DNA from: Auanema rhodensis
Lineage: Eukaryota; Nematoda; Chromadorea; Rhabditida; Rhabditidae
Length of the DNA: 64,000 nt
Reading direction: 5' to 3'
Assembly (NCBI GenBank): GCA_964057225.1
Contig: OZ059894.1
Span: forward strand, 18,258,476 to 18,322,475
Position numbers and translations under genes: made by a program. Shown in pieces: positions 23,259 through 36,946 of this stretch; within the stretch, counting starts at the first letter, position 1, and every line of letters begins with the position of its first letter. The notes under the pieces are model-generated. The model did no database searches, had not been told where the DNA came from, and saw nothing but the letters and a program-made list of their open reading frames with translations.

Positions 23259-24480
23259 AAAGTTCACGTAAATTTCAAAGTCATGGTTACCATGCACCAA
23301 TATCAATAAAAATTTGTTTTTAGTCTAATATGGCCATGCGGAATGTAATTATAAAAACCGCATCTCTTTATCTTTCACGGAGAGCGAGTTACATACCATG
23401 TGCACATCACGTGTACATTTAATTAGCATAAATAAAAGTTCACGTAAATTTCAAAGTCATGGTTACCATGCACCAGTATCAATGAAAATTTGTTTTTGGA
23501 CTAATATGGCCATAGGGAATCTAATTTTCAGAACCCCATCTTTTTATCTATTACGGAAAGCGAGTTACATACCATGTGCCCATCACGTGTACATTTAATT
23601 AGCATAAATTAAAGTTCACTTAAATTTCAAAGTCATGGTTACCATGCGCCTATATCAATAAAAATTTGTTTTTAGTCTAATATGGCCATGGGGAATCTAA
23701 TTATGAAAACCGCATCTCTTTATCTTTTACGGGAAGCGAGTTACATACCATGTGTAAATCACGTGTACATTTAATTAGCATAAATTAAAGTTCACGTAAA
23801 TTTCAAAGTCATGGTTACCATGCGCCTATATCAATAAAAATTTGTTTTCAGTCTAATATGGAAATGGGGAATCTAATTTTGAAAACCGCATCTCTTTATC
23901 TTTTACGGGAAGCAAGTTACATACCATGTGTAAATCACGTGTACATTTAATTAGCATAAATTAAAGTTCACGTAAATTTCAAAGTCATGGTTACCATGCA
24001 CCTATATCAATAAAAATTTGTTTTCAGTCTAATATGGAAATGGGGAATCTAATTTTGAAAACCGCATCCCTTTATCTTTTACGGGAAGCGAGTTACATAC
24101 CATGTGCACATCACGTGTACATTTAATTAGCATAAATTAAAGTTCACGTAAATTTCAAAGTCATGGTTACCATGCACCAGTATCAATAAAAATTTGTTTT
24201 TGGACTAATATGGCCATAGGGAATCTAATTTTGAAAACGGCATCTCTTCATCTTTGAGTTACATACCATGTGTACATCACGTGTACATTTAATTAGCATA
24301 AATTAAAGTTCACGTAAATTTCAAAGTCATGGTTACCATGCACCAATATCGATAAAAATTTGTTTTTAGACTAATATGGACATGGGGAATCTAATTTTGA
24401 AAACCGCATCTCTTTATCTTTTACGGAAATCGAGTTGCATACCATGTGCACATCACCTGTACATTTGATTAGCATAAATT
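23259..24480. repeat. Distant copy of 14.4-15.3 kb
   Basis: Units at 23259, 23435, 23611, 23787 and 23963 follow the order of 14383, 14559, 14735, 14911 and 15087 at a constant offset of 8876 bp. The unit next to the 166-bp repeat (15263) is missing here, so 24139 pairs with 15439. Local changes include AAATAAAAG at 23431, TTTTCAGAACCCC in the unit at 23435, AGCAAGTT in the one at 23787 and GCATCCC in the one at 23963. Confidence 0.75.
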
Positions 24481-26240
24481 AAAGTTCACGTAAATTTCAA
24501 AGTCATGGTTACCATGCACCAATATCAATTAAAATTTGTTTTTAGTCTAATATGGCCATGCGGAATGTAATTATAAAAACCGCATCTCTTTATCTTTCAC
24601 GGAGAGCGAGTTACATACCATGTGCACATCACGTGTACATTTAATTAGCATAAATTAAAGTTCACGTAAATTTCAAAGTCATGGTTACCATGCACCAGTA
24701 TCAATGAAAATTAGTTTTTGGACTAATATGGCCATAGGGAATCTAATTTTCAAAACCCCATCTTTTTATCTATTACGGAAAGCGAGTTACATACCATGTG
24801 CCCATCACGTGTACATTTAATTAGCATAAATTAAAGTTCACTTAAATTTCAAAGTCATGGTTACCATGCGCCTATATCAATAAAAATTTGTTTTTAGTCT
24901 AATATGGCCATGGGGAATCTAATTATGAAAACCGCATCTCTTTATCTTTTACGGGAAGCGAGTTACATACCATGTGTAAATCACGTGTACATTTAATAAG
25001 CATAAATTAAAGTTCACGTAAATTTCAAAGTCATGGTTACCATGCACCAATATCGATAAAAATTTGTTTTTAGACTAATATGGACATGGGGAATCTAATT
25101 TTGAAAACCGCATCTCTTTATCTTTCACGGGAAGCGAGTTACATATCATGTGCACATCACGTGTACATTTAATTAGCATAAATTAAAGTTCACGTAAATT
25201 TCAAAGTCATGGTTACCATGCGCCTATATCAATAAAAATTTGTTTTTAGTCTAATATGGAAATGGGGAATCTAATTTTGAAAACCGCATCTCTTTATCTT
25301 TTACGGGAAGCGAGTTACATACCATGTGCACATCACGTGTACATTTAATTAGCATAAATTAAAGTTCACGTAAATTTCAAAGTCATGGTTACCATGCACC
25401 AATATCAATTAAAATTTGTTTTTAGTCTAATATGGCCAAGCGGAATGTAATTATAAAAACCGCATCTCTTTATCTTTCACGGAGAGCGAGTTACATACCA
25501 TGTGCACATCACGTGTACATTTAATTAGCATAAATTAAAGTTCACGTAAATTTCAAAGTCATGGTTACCATGCACCAGTATCAATGAAAATTAGTTTTTG
25601 GACTAATATGGCCATAAGGAATCTAATTTTCAAAACCCCATCATTTTATCTATTACGGAGAGCGAGTTACATACCATGTGCCCATCACGTGTACATTTAA
25701 TTAGCATAAATTAAAGTTCACTTAAATTTCAAAGTCATGGTTACCATGCGCCTATATCAATAAAAATTTGTTTTTAGTCTAATATGGCCATGGGGAATCT
25801 AATTATGAAAACCGCATCTCTTTATCTTTTACGGGAAGCGAGTTACATACCATTTGTAAATCACGTGTACATTTAATAAGCATAAATTAAAGTTCACGTA
25901 AATTTCAAAGTCATGGTTACCATGCACCAATATCGATAAAAATTTGTTTTTAGACTAATATGGACATGGGGAATCTAATTTTGAAAACCGCATCTCTTTA
26001 TCTTTCACGGGAAGCGAGTTATATATCATGTGCACATCACGTGTACATTTAATTAGCATAAATTAAAGTTCACGTAAATTTCAAAGTCATGGTAACCATG
26101 CGCCTATATCAATAAAAATTTGTTTTTAGTCTAATATGGAAATGGGGAATCTAATTTTGAAAACCGCATCTCTTTATCTTTTACGGGAAGCGAGTTACAT
26201 ATCATGTGCACATCACGTGTACATTTAATTAGCATAAATT
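24481..26240. repeat. 880-bp (5-monomer) tandem duplication
   Basis: 24481-25360 and 25361-26240 share ATATCAATTAAAATTTG, GAAAATTAGTTTTTGG (24708/25588), GCGCC/TTATGAAAACC, ATATCGATA/GGACATGG and GCGCC/GGAAATGG units. Copy 2 carries private changes: GCCAAGCGG, CATAAGGA, CATCATTTT, ACCATTTGTAAATC, TTATATATC and GGTAACC. It is therefore older, or less often homogenised, than the 1408-bp pair. Confidence 0.82.
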
Positions 26241-26944
26241 AAAGTTCACGTAATTTTCAAAGTCATGGTTACCATGCACCAATATCGATAAAAATTTGTT
26301 TTTAGACTAATATGGACATGGGGAATCTAATTTTGAAAACCGCATCTCTTTATCTTTTACGGAAATCGAGTTGCATACCATGTGCACATCACCTGTACAT
26401 TTGATTAGCATAAATTAAAGTTCACGTAAATTTCAAAGTCATGGTTACCATGCACCAATATCGATAAAAATTTGTTTTTAGACTAATATGGACATGGGGA
26501 ATCTAATTTTGAAAACCGCATCTCTTTATCTTTCACGGGAAGCGAGTTACATATCATGTGCACATCACGTGTACATTTAATTAGCATAAATTAAAGTTCA
26601 CGTAAATTTCAAAGTCATGGTTACCATGCGCCTATATCAATAAAAATTTGTTTTTAGTCTAATATGGAAATGGGGAATCTAATTTTGAAAACCGCATCTC
26701 TTTATCTTTTACGGGAAGCGAGTTACATACCATGTGCACATCACGTGTACATTTAATTAGCATAAATTAAAGTTCACGTAAATTTCAAAGTCATGGTTAC
26801 CATGCACCAATATCGATAAAAATTTGTTTTTAGACTAATATGGACATGGGGAATCTAATTTTGAAAACCGCATCTCTTTATCTTTCACGGGAAGCGAGTT
26901 ACATATCATGTGCACATCACGTTTACATTTAATTAGCATAAATT
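26241..26944. repeat. Four linking monomers
   Basis: These are TAATTTTC/ATATCGATA ending in CACCTG, then an ATATCGATA/GGACATGG unit, a GCGCC/GGAAATGG unit, and a second ATATCGATA/GGACATGG unit with GTTTACATT at about 26921. They lead into the first ACCTTGCACC monomer. No other element was seen. Confidence 0.7.
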
Positions 26945-29900
26945 AAAGTTCACGTAAATTTCAAAGTCATGGTTACCTTGCACCAGTATCAATGAAAATT
27001 TGTTTTCGGACTAATATGGCCATGGGGAAACTAATTTTAAAAACCGCATCTCTTTATCTTTTACGGAAAGCGAGTTACATACCATGTGTAAATCACGTGT
27101 ACATTTAATTAGCACAAATTAAAGTTCACGTAAATTTCAAAGTCATGGTTACCATGCACCAGTATAAATGAAAATTTGTTTTTGGACTAATATGGCCATA
27201 GGAAATCTAATTATGAAAACCGCATCTCTTTATCTTTCACGGAAAGAGAGTTACATATCATGTGCACATCACGTGTACATTTAATTAGCATAAATTAAAG
27301 TTCACGTAAATTTCAAAGTCATGGTTACCATGCACCAGAATCAATAAAAATTTGTTTTTGGACTAATATGGCCATGGGGAATCTAATTTTGAAAACCGCA
27401 TCTCTTTATCTTTTACGGAGAGCAAGTTGCATACCATGTGCACATCACGTGTACATTCAATTAGCATAAATTAAAGTTCACGTAAATTTCAAAGTCATGG
27501 TTACCATGCACCAATATCAATAAAAATTTGTTTTTGGACTAATATGGCCATGGGGAATCTAATTTTGAAAACCGCATCTCTTTATCTTTTACGGAAAGCG
27601 AGTTGCATACCATGTGCACATCACGTGTACATTTGATTAGCATAAATTAAAGTTCACATAAATTTCAAAGTCATGGTTACCATGCACCAATATCAATAAA
27701 AATTTGTTTTAAGACTAATATGGACATGGGGAATCTAATTTTGAAAACCGCATCTCTTTATCTTTCACGGAAAGCGAGTTGCATACCATGTGCACATCAC
27801 CTGTACATTTGATTAGCATAAATTAAAATTCACGTAAATTTCAAAGTCATGGTTATCATGCACCAATATCAATAAAAATTTGTTTTAAGACTAATATGGA
27901 CATGGGGAATCTAATTTTGAAAACCGCATCTTTTTATCTTTCACGTGAAGCGAGTTACATACCATGTGCACATCACGTGTACATTTAATTAGCATAAATT
28001 AAAGTTCACGTAAATTTCAAAGTCATGGTTACCATGCACCAATATCAATAAAAATTTGTTTTTAGTCTAATATGGCCATGCGGAATGTAATTATAAAAAC
28101 CGCATCTCTTTATCTTTCACGGAGAGCGAGTTACATACCATGTGCACATCACGTGTACATTTAATTAGCATAAATTAAAGTTCACGTAAATTTCAAAGTC
28201 ATGGTTACCATGCACCAGTATCAATGAAAATTTGTTTTTGGACTAATATGGCCATAGGGAATCTAATTTTCAAAACCCCATCTTTTTATCTATTACGGAA
28301 AGCGAGTTACATACCATGTGCCCATCACGTGTACATTTAATTAGCATAAATTAAAGTTCACGTAAATTTCAAAGTCATGGTTACCATGCACCAGTATCAA
28401 TGAAAATTTGTTTTTGGACTAATATGGCCATAGGGAATCTAATTTTGAAAACGGCATCTCTTCATCTTTGAGTTACATACCATGTGTACATCACCTGTAC
28501 ATTTGATTAGCATAAATTAAAGTTCACGTAAATTTCAAAGTCATGGTTACCATGCACCAATATCGATAAAAATTTGTTTTTAGACTAATATGGACATGGG
28601 GAATCTAATTTTGAAAACCGCATCTCTTCATCTTTCACGGGAAGCGAGTTACATATCATGTGCACATCACGTGTACATTTAATTAGCATAAATTAAAGTT
28701 CACGTAAATTTCAAAGTCATGGTTACCATGCGCCTATATCAATAAAAATTTGTTTTTAGTCTAATATGGAAATGGGGAATCTAATTTTGAAAACCGCATC
28801 TCTTTATCTTTTACGGGAAGCGAGTTACATACCATGTGCACATCACGTGTACATTTAATTAGCATAAATTAAAGTTCACGTAAATTTCAAAGTCATGGTT
28901 ACCATGCACCAATATCGATAAAAATTTGTTTTTAGACTAATATGGACATGGGGAATCTAATTTTGAAAACCGCATCTCTTTATCTTTCACGGTAAGCGAG
29001 TTACATATCATGTGCACATCACGTGTACATTTAATTAGCATAAATTAAAGTTCACGTAAATTTCAAAGTCATGGTTACCTTGCACCAGTATCAATGAAAA
29101 TTTGTTTTCGGACTAATATGGCCATGGGGAAACTAATTTTAAAAACCGCATCTCTTTATCTTTTACGGAAAGCGAGTTACATACCATGTGTAAATCACGT
29201 GTACATTTAATTAGCACAAATTAAAGTTCACGTAAATTTCAAAGTCATGGTTACCATGCACCAGTATAAATGAAAATTTGTTTTTGGACTAATATGGCCA
29301 TAGGGAATCTAATTATGAAAACCGCATCTCTTTATCTTTCACGGAAAGAGAGTTACATATCATGTGCACATCACGTGTACATTTAATTAGCATAAATTAA
29401 AGTTCACGTAAATTTCAAAGTCATGGTTACCATGCACCAGTATCAATAAAAATTTGTTTTTGGACTAATATGGCCATGGGGAATCTAATTTTGAAAACCG
29501 CATCTCTTTATCTTTTACGGAGAGCGAGTTGCATACCATGTGCACATCACGTGTACATTTAATTAGCATAAATTAAAGTTCACGTAAATTTCAAAGTCAT
29601 GGTTACCATGCACCAATATCAATAAAAATTTGTTTTTGGACTAATATGGCCATGGGGAATCTAATTTTGAAAACCGCATCTCTTTATCTTTTACGGAAAG
29701 CGAGTTGCATACCATGTGCACATCACGTGTACATTTGATTAGCATAAATTAAAGTTCACATAAATTTCAAAGTGATGGTTACCATGCACCAATATCAATA
29801 AAAATTTGTTTTAAGACTAATATGGACATGGGGAATCTAATTTTGAAAACCGCATCTCTTTATCTTTCACGGAAAGCGAGTTGCATACCATGTGCACATC

Positions 29901-30278
29901 ACCTGTACATTTGATTAGCATAAATTAAAATTCACGTAAATTTCAAAGTCATGGTTATCATGCACCAATATCAATAAAAATTTGTTTTTAGTCTAATATG
30001 GAAATGGGGAATCTAATTTTGAAAACCGCATCTCTTTATCTTTTACGGGAAGCGAGTTACATACCATGTGCACATCACGTGTACATTTAATTAGCATAAA
30101 TTAAAGTTCACGTAAATTTCAAAGTCATGGTTACCATGCACCAATATCGATAAAAATTTGTTTTTAGACTAATATGGACATGGGGAATCTAATTTTAAAA
30201 ACCGCATCTCTTTATCTTTCACGGGAAGCGAGTTACATATCATGTGCACATCACGTGTACATTTAATTAGCATAAATT
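26945..30278. repeat. First ACCTTGCACC-anchored repeats (12 and 7 monomers)
   Basis: The anchor monomer (ACCTTGCACC, TTTTCGGAC, GGGGAAACTAATTTTAAAAACC, ending AGCACAAATT) occurs at 26945 and 29047, 2102 bp apart, with the next five units matching (TATAAATG, CAATAAA/GAGAGC, CCAATATC/GGCC, TTCACATAAATTTC/TTTTAAGAC, GGTTATCATG). The second set is cut short: unit 29927 starts as the GGTTATCATG type and ends as the GGAAATGG type (exchange between 29958 and 29989), leaving seven monomers before the next anchor at 30279. Confidence 0.8.
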
Positions 30279-33200
30279 AAAGTTCACGTAAATTTCAAAG
30301 TCATGGTTACCTTGCACCAGTATCAATGAAAATTTGTTTTCGGACTAATATGGCCATGGGGAAACTAATTTTAAAAACCGCATCTCTTTATCTTTTACGG
30401 AAAGCGAGTTACATACCATGTGTAAATCACGTGTACATTTAATTAGCACAAATTAAAGTTCACGTAAATTTCAAAGTCATGGTTACCATGCACCAGTATA
30501 AATGAAAATTTGTTTTTGGACTAATATGGCCATAGGGAATCTAATTATGAAAACCGCATCTCTTTATCTTTCACGGAAAGAGAGTTACATATCATGTGCA
30601 CATCACGTGTACATTTAATTAGCATAAATTAAAGTTCACGTAAATTTCAAAGTCATGGTTACCATGCACCAGTATCAATAAAAATTTGTTTTTGGACTAA
30701 TATGGCCATGGGGAATCTAATTTTGAAAACCGCATCTCTTTATCTTTTACGGAAAGCGAGTTGCATACCATGTGCACATCACCTGTACATTTGATTAGCA
30801 TAAATTAAAATTCACGTAAATTTCAAAGTCATGGTTATCATGCACCAATATCAATAAAAATTTGTTTTAAGACTAATATGGACATGGGGAATCTAATTTT
30901 GAAAACTGCATCTTTTTATCTTTGACGTGAAGCGAGTTACATACCATGTGCACATCACGTGTACATTTAATTAGCATAAATTAAAGTTCACGTAAATTTC
31001 AAAGTCATGGTTACCATGCACCAATATCAATAAAAATTTGTTTTTAGTCTAATATGGCCATGCGGAATGTAATTATAAAAACCGCATCTCTTTATCTTTC
31101 ACGGAGAGCGAGTTACATACCATGTGCACATCACGTGTACATTTAATTAGCATAAATTAAAGTTCACGTAAATTTCAAAGTCATGGTTACCATGCACCAG
31201 TATCAATGAAAATTTGTTTTTGGACTAATATGGCCATAGGGAATCTAATTTTCAAAACCCCATCTTTTTATCTATTACGGAAAGCGAGTTACATACCATG
31301 TGCCCATCACGTGCACATTTAATTAGCATAAATTAAAGTTCACGTAAATTTCAAAGTCATGGTTACCATGCACCAGTATCAATGAAAATTTGTTTTTGGA
31401 CTAATATGGCCATAGGGAATCTAATTTTGAAAACGGCATCTCTTCATCTTTGAGTTACATACCATGTGTACATCACGTGTACATTTAATTAGCATAAATT
31501 AAAGTTCACGTAATTTTCAAAGTCATGGTTACCATGCACCAATATCGATAAAAATTTGTTTTTAGACTAATATGGACATGGGGAATCTAATTTTGAAAAC
31601 CGCATCTCTTTATCTTTTACGGAAATCGAGTTGCATACCATGTGCACATCACCTGTACATTTGATTAGCATAAATTAAAGTTCACGTAAATTTCAAAGTC
31701 ATGGTTACCATGCACCAATATCAATTAAAATTTGTTTTTAGTCTAATATGGCCATGCGGAATGTAATTATAAAAACCGCATCTCTTTATCTTTCACGGAG
31801 AGCGAGTTACATACCATGTGCACATCACTTGTACATTTAATTAGCATAAATTAAAGTTCACGTAAATTTCAAAGTCATGGTTACCATGCACCAGTATCAA
31901 TGAAAATTTGTTTTTGGACTAATATGGCCATAGGGAATCTAATTTTCAAAACCCCATCTTTTTATCTATTACGGAAAGCGAGTTACATACCATGTGCCCA
32001 TCACGTGTACATTTAATTAGCATAAATTAAAGTTCACTTAAATTTCAAAGTCATGGTTACCATGCGCCTATATCAATAAAAATTTGTTTTTGGACTAATA
32101 TGGCCATGGGGAATCTAATTTTGAAAACCGCATCTCTTTATCTTTTACGGAAAGCGAGTTGCATACCATGTGCACATCACGTGTACATTTAATTAGCATA
32201 AATTAAAGTTCACGTAAATTTCAAAGTCATGGTTACCTTGCACCAGTATCAATGAAAATTTGTTTTCGGACTAATATGGCCATGGGGAAACTAATTTTAA
32301 AAACCGCATCTCTTTATCTTTTACGGAAAGCGAGTTACATACCATGTGTAAATCACGTGTACATTTAATTAGCACAAATTAAAGTTCACGTAAATTTCAA
32401 AGTCATGGTTACCATGCACCAGTATAAATGAAAATTTGTTTTTGGACTAATATGGCCATAGGGAATCTAATTATGAAAACCGCATCTCTTTATCTTTCAC
32501 GGAAAGAGAGTTACATATCATGTGCACATCACGTGTACATTTAATTAGCATAAATTAAAGTTCACGTAAATTTCAAAGTCATGGTTACCATGCACCAGTA
32601 TCAATAAAAATTTGTTTTTGGACTAATATGGCCATGGGGAATCTAATTTTGAAAACCGCATCTCTTTATCTTTTACGGAGAGCGAGTTGCATACCATGTG
32701 CACATCACGTGTACATTTAATTAGCATAAATTAAAGTTCACGTAAATTTCAAAGTCATGGTTACCATGCACCAATATCAATAAAAATTTGTTTTTGGACT
32801 AATATGGCCATGGGGAATCTAATTTTGAAAACCGCATCTCTTTATCTTTTACGGAAAGCGAGTTGCATACCATGTGCACATCACGTGTACATTTGATTAG
32901 CATAAATTAAAGTTCACATAAATTTCAAAGTCATGGTTACCATGCACCAATATCAATAAAAATTTGTTTTAAGACTAATATGGACATGGGGAATCTAATT
33001 TTGAAAACCGCATCTCTTTATCTTTTACGGAAAGCGAGTTGCATACCATGTGCACATCACCTGTACATTTGATTAGCATAAATTAAAATTCACGTAAATT
33101 TCAAAGTCATGGTTATCATGCACCAATATCAATAAAAATTTGTTTTAAGACTAATATGGACATGGGGAATCTAATTTCGAAAACCGCATCTTTTTATCTT

Positions 33201-33788
33201 TCACGTGAAGCGAGTTACATACCATGTGCACATCACGTGTACATTTAATTAGCATAAATTAAAGTTCACGTAAATTTCAAAGTCATGGTTACCATGCACC
33301 AATATCAATAAAAATTTGTTTTTAGTCTAATATGGAAATGGGGAATCTAATTTTGAAAACCGCATCTCTTTATCTTTTACGGGAAGCGAGTTACATACCA
33401 TGTGCACATCACGTGTACATTTAATTAGCATAAATTAAAGTTCACGTAAATTTCAAAGTCATGGTTACCATGCACCAATATCGATAAAAATTTGTTTTTA
33501 GTCTAATATGGAAATGGGGAATCTAATTTTGAAAACCGCATCTCTTTATCTTTTACGGGAAGCGAGTTACATACCATGTGCACATCACGTGTACATTTAA
33601 TTAGCATAAATTAAAGTTCACGTAAATTTCAAAGTCATGGTTACCATGCACCAATATCGATAAAAATTTGTTTTTAGACTAATATGGACATGGGGAATCT
33701 AATTTTAAAAACCGCATCTCTTTATCTTTCACGGGAAGCGAGTTACATATCATGTGCACATCACGTGTACATTTAATTAGCATAAATT
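30279..33788. repeat. Higher-order repeat, unit a (20 monomers)
   Basis: The order is anchor, TATAAATG, CAATAAA, GGTTATCATG unit with TTTGACGTGAAG, CATGCGG, TTTTCAAAACCCC, 166-bp unit (31335), TAATTTTC/GAAATCGAG, CAATTAAAA/CACTTG, TTTTCAAAACCCC, CACTTAAATT/GCGCC, then a second anchor (32205) and eight more ending with ATATCGATA/GGACATGG/TTTTAAAAACC. The 166-bp unit lies 1056 bp after the anchor. It is one monomer longer than the commonest form of this repeat. Confidence 0.82.
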
Positions 33789-36700
33789 AAAGTTCACGTA
33801 AATTTCAAAGTCATGGTTACCTTGCACCAGTATCAATGAAAATTTGTTTTCGGACTAATATGGCCATGGGGAAACTAATTTTAAAAACCGCATCTCTTTA
33901 TCTTTTACGGAAAGCGAGTTACATACCATGTGTAAATCACGTGTACATTTAATTAGCACAAATTAAAGTTCACGTAAATTTCAAAGTCATGGTTACCATG
34001 CACCAGTATAAATGAAAATTTGTTTTTGGACTAATATGGCCATAGGGAATCTAATTATGAAAACCGCATCTCTTTATCTTTCACGGAAAGAGAGTTACAT
34101 ATCATGTGCACATCACGTGTACATTTAATTAGCAAAAATTAAAGTTCACGTAAATTTCAAAGTCATGGTTACCATGCACCAGTATCAATAAAAATTTGTT
34201 TTTGGACTAATATGGCCATGGGGAATCTAATTTTGAAAACCGCATCTCTTTATCTTTTACGGAAAGCGAGTTGCATACCATGTGCACATCACCTGTACAT
34301 TTGATTAGCATAAATTAAAATTCACGTAAATTTCAAAGTCATGGTTATCATGCACCAATATCAATAAAAATTTGTTTTAAGACTAATATGGACATGGGGA
34401 ATCTAATTTTGAAAACTGCATCTTTTTATCTTTGACGTGAAGCGAGTTACATACCATGTGCACATCACGTGTACATTTAATTAGCATAAATTAAAGTTCA
34501 CGTAAATTTCAAAGTCATGGTTACCATGCACCAATATCAATAAAAATTTGTTTTTAGTCTAATATGGCCATGCGGAATGTAATTATAAAAACCGCATCTC
34601 TTTATCTTTCACGGAGAGCGAGTTACATACCATGTGCACATCACGTGTACATTTAATTAGCATAAATTAAAGTTCACGTAAATTTCAAAGTCATGGTTAC
34701 CATGCACCAGTATCAATGAAAATTTGTTTTTGGACTAATATGGCCATAGGGAATCTAATTTTGAAAACGGCATCTCTTCATCTTTGAGTTACATACCATG
34801 TGTACATCACGTGTACATTTAATTAGCATAAATTAAAGTTCACGTAATTTTCAAAGTCATGGTTACCATGCACCAATATCGATAAAAATTTGTTTTTAGA
34901 CTAATATGGACATGGGGAATCTAATTTTGAAAACCGCATCTCTTTATCTTTTACGGAAATCGAGTTGCATACCATGTGCACATCACCTGTACATTTGATT
35001 AGCATAAATTAAAGTTCACGTAAATTTCAAAGTCATGGTTACCATGCACCAATATCAATTAAAATTTGTTTTTAGTCTAATATGGCCATGCGGAATGTAA
35101 TTATAAAAACCGCATCTCTTTATCTTTCACGGAGAGCGAGTTACATACCATGTGCACATCACTTGTACATTTAATTAGCATAAATTAAAGTTCACGTAAA
35201 TTTCAAAGTCATGGTTACCATGCACCAGTATCAATGAAAATTTGTTTTTGGACTAATATGGCCATAGGGAATCTAATTTTCAAAACCCCATCTTTTTATC
35301 TATTACGGAAAGCGAGTTACATACCATGTGCCCATCACGTGTACATTTAATTAGCATAAATTAAAGTTCACTTAAATTTCAAAGTCATGGTTACCATGCG
35401 CCTATATCAATAAAAATTTGTTTTTGGACTAATATGGCCATGGGGAATCTAATTTTGAAAACCGCATCTCTTTATCTTTTACGGAAAGCGAGTTGCATAC
35501 CATGTGCACATCACCTGTACATTTGATTAGCATAAATTAAAATTCACGTAAATTTCAAAGTCATGGTTATCATGCACCAATATCAATAAAAATTTGTTTT
35601 AAGACTAATATGGACATGGGGAATCTAATTTTGAAAACTGCATCTTTTTATCTTTCACGTGAAGCGAGTTACATACCATGTGCACATCACGTGTACATTT
35701 AATTAGCATAAATTAAAGTTCACGTAAATTTCAAAGTCATGGTTACCATGCACCAACATCAATAAAAATTTGTTTTTAGTCTAATATGGCCATGCGGAAT
35801 GTAATTATAAAAACTGCATCTTTTTATCTTTGACGTGAAGCGAGTTACATACCATGTGCACATCACGTGTACATTTAATTAGCATAAATTAAAGTTCACG
35901 TAAATTTCAAAGTCATGGTTACCATGCACCAATATCAATAAAAATTTGTTTTTGGACTAATATGGCCATGGGGAATCTAATTTTGAAAACCGCATCTCTT
36001 TATCTTTTACGGAAAGCGAGTTGCATACCATGTGCACATCACGTGTACATTTGATTAGCATAAATTAAAGTTCACATAAATTTCAAAGTCATGGTTACCA
36101 TGCACCAATATCAATAAAAATTTGTTTTAAGACTAATATGGACATGGGGAATCTAATTTTGAAAACCGCATCTCTTTATCTTTTACGGAAAGCGAGTTGC
36201 ATACCATGTGCACATCACCTGTACATTTGATTAGCATAAATTAAAATTCACGTAAATTTCAAAGTCATGGTTATCATGCACCAATATCAATAAAAATTTG
36301 TTTTAAGACTAATATGGACATGGGGAATCTAATTTTGAAAACCGCATCTTTTTATCTTTCACGTGAAGCGAGTTACATACCATGTGCACATCACGTGTAC
36401 ATTTAATTAGCATAAATTAAAGTTCACGTAAATTTCAAAGTCATGGTTACCATGCACCAATATCAATAAAAATTTGTTTTTAGTCTAATATGGAAATGGG
36501 GAATCTAATTTTGAAAACCGCATCTCTTTATCTTTTACGGGAAGCGAGTTACATACCATGTGCACATCACGTGTACATTTAATTAGCATAAATTAAAGTT
36601 CACGTAAATTTCAAAGTCATGGTTACCATGCACCAATATCGATAAAAATTTGTTTTTAGTCTAATATGGAAATGGGGAATCTAATTTTGAAAACCGCATC

Positions 36701-36946
36701 TCTTTATCTTTTACGGGAAGCGAGTTACATACCATGTGCACATCACGTGTACATTTAATTAGCATAAATTAAAGTTCACGTAAATTTCAAAGTCATGGTT
36801 ACCATGCACCAATATCGATAAAAATTTGTTTTTAGACTAATATGGACATGGGGAATCTAATTTTAAAAACCGCATCTCTTTATCTTTCACGGGAAGCGAG
36901 TTACATATCATGTGCACATCACGTGTACATTTAATTAGCATAAATT
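33789..36946. repeat. Higher-order repeat, unit b (18 monomers)
   Basis: Same order as unit a at its start, marked by the private AGCAAAAATT at 34131 (again at 37289, 3158 bp on). The TTTTCAAAACCCC unit before the 166-bp monomer (34669) is absent, so later markers pair with unit c at 3334 instead of 3158 bp (CACTTGTAC at 35161/38495, CCAACATC at 35755/39089). Unit 35715 is a chimera of the CATGCGG type on the left and the AACTGCATC/GACGTGAAG type on the right. Confidence 0.82.

Noticed and set aside
23398-23598. 66-codon plus-strand reading frame
   Set aside because: It opens because one T-to-A change at about 23434 (AAATTAAAG to AAATAAAAG) removes the usual stop at the monomer boundary. It lies wholly in satellite repeats and has no upstream gene signals.
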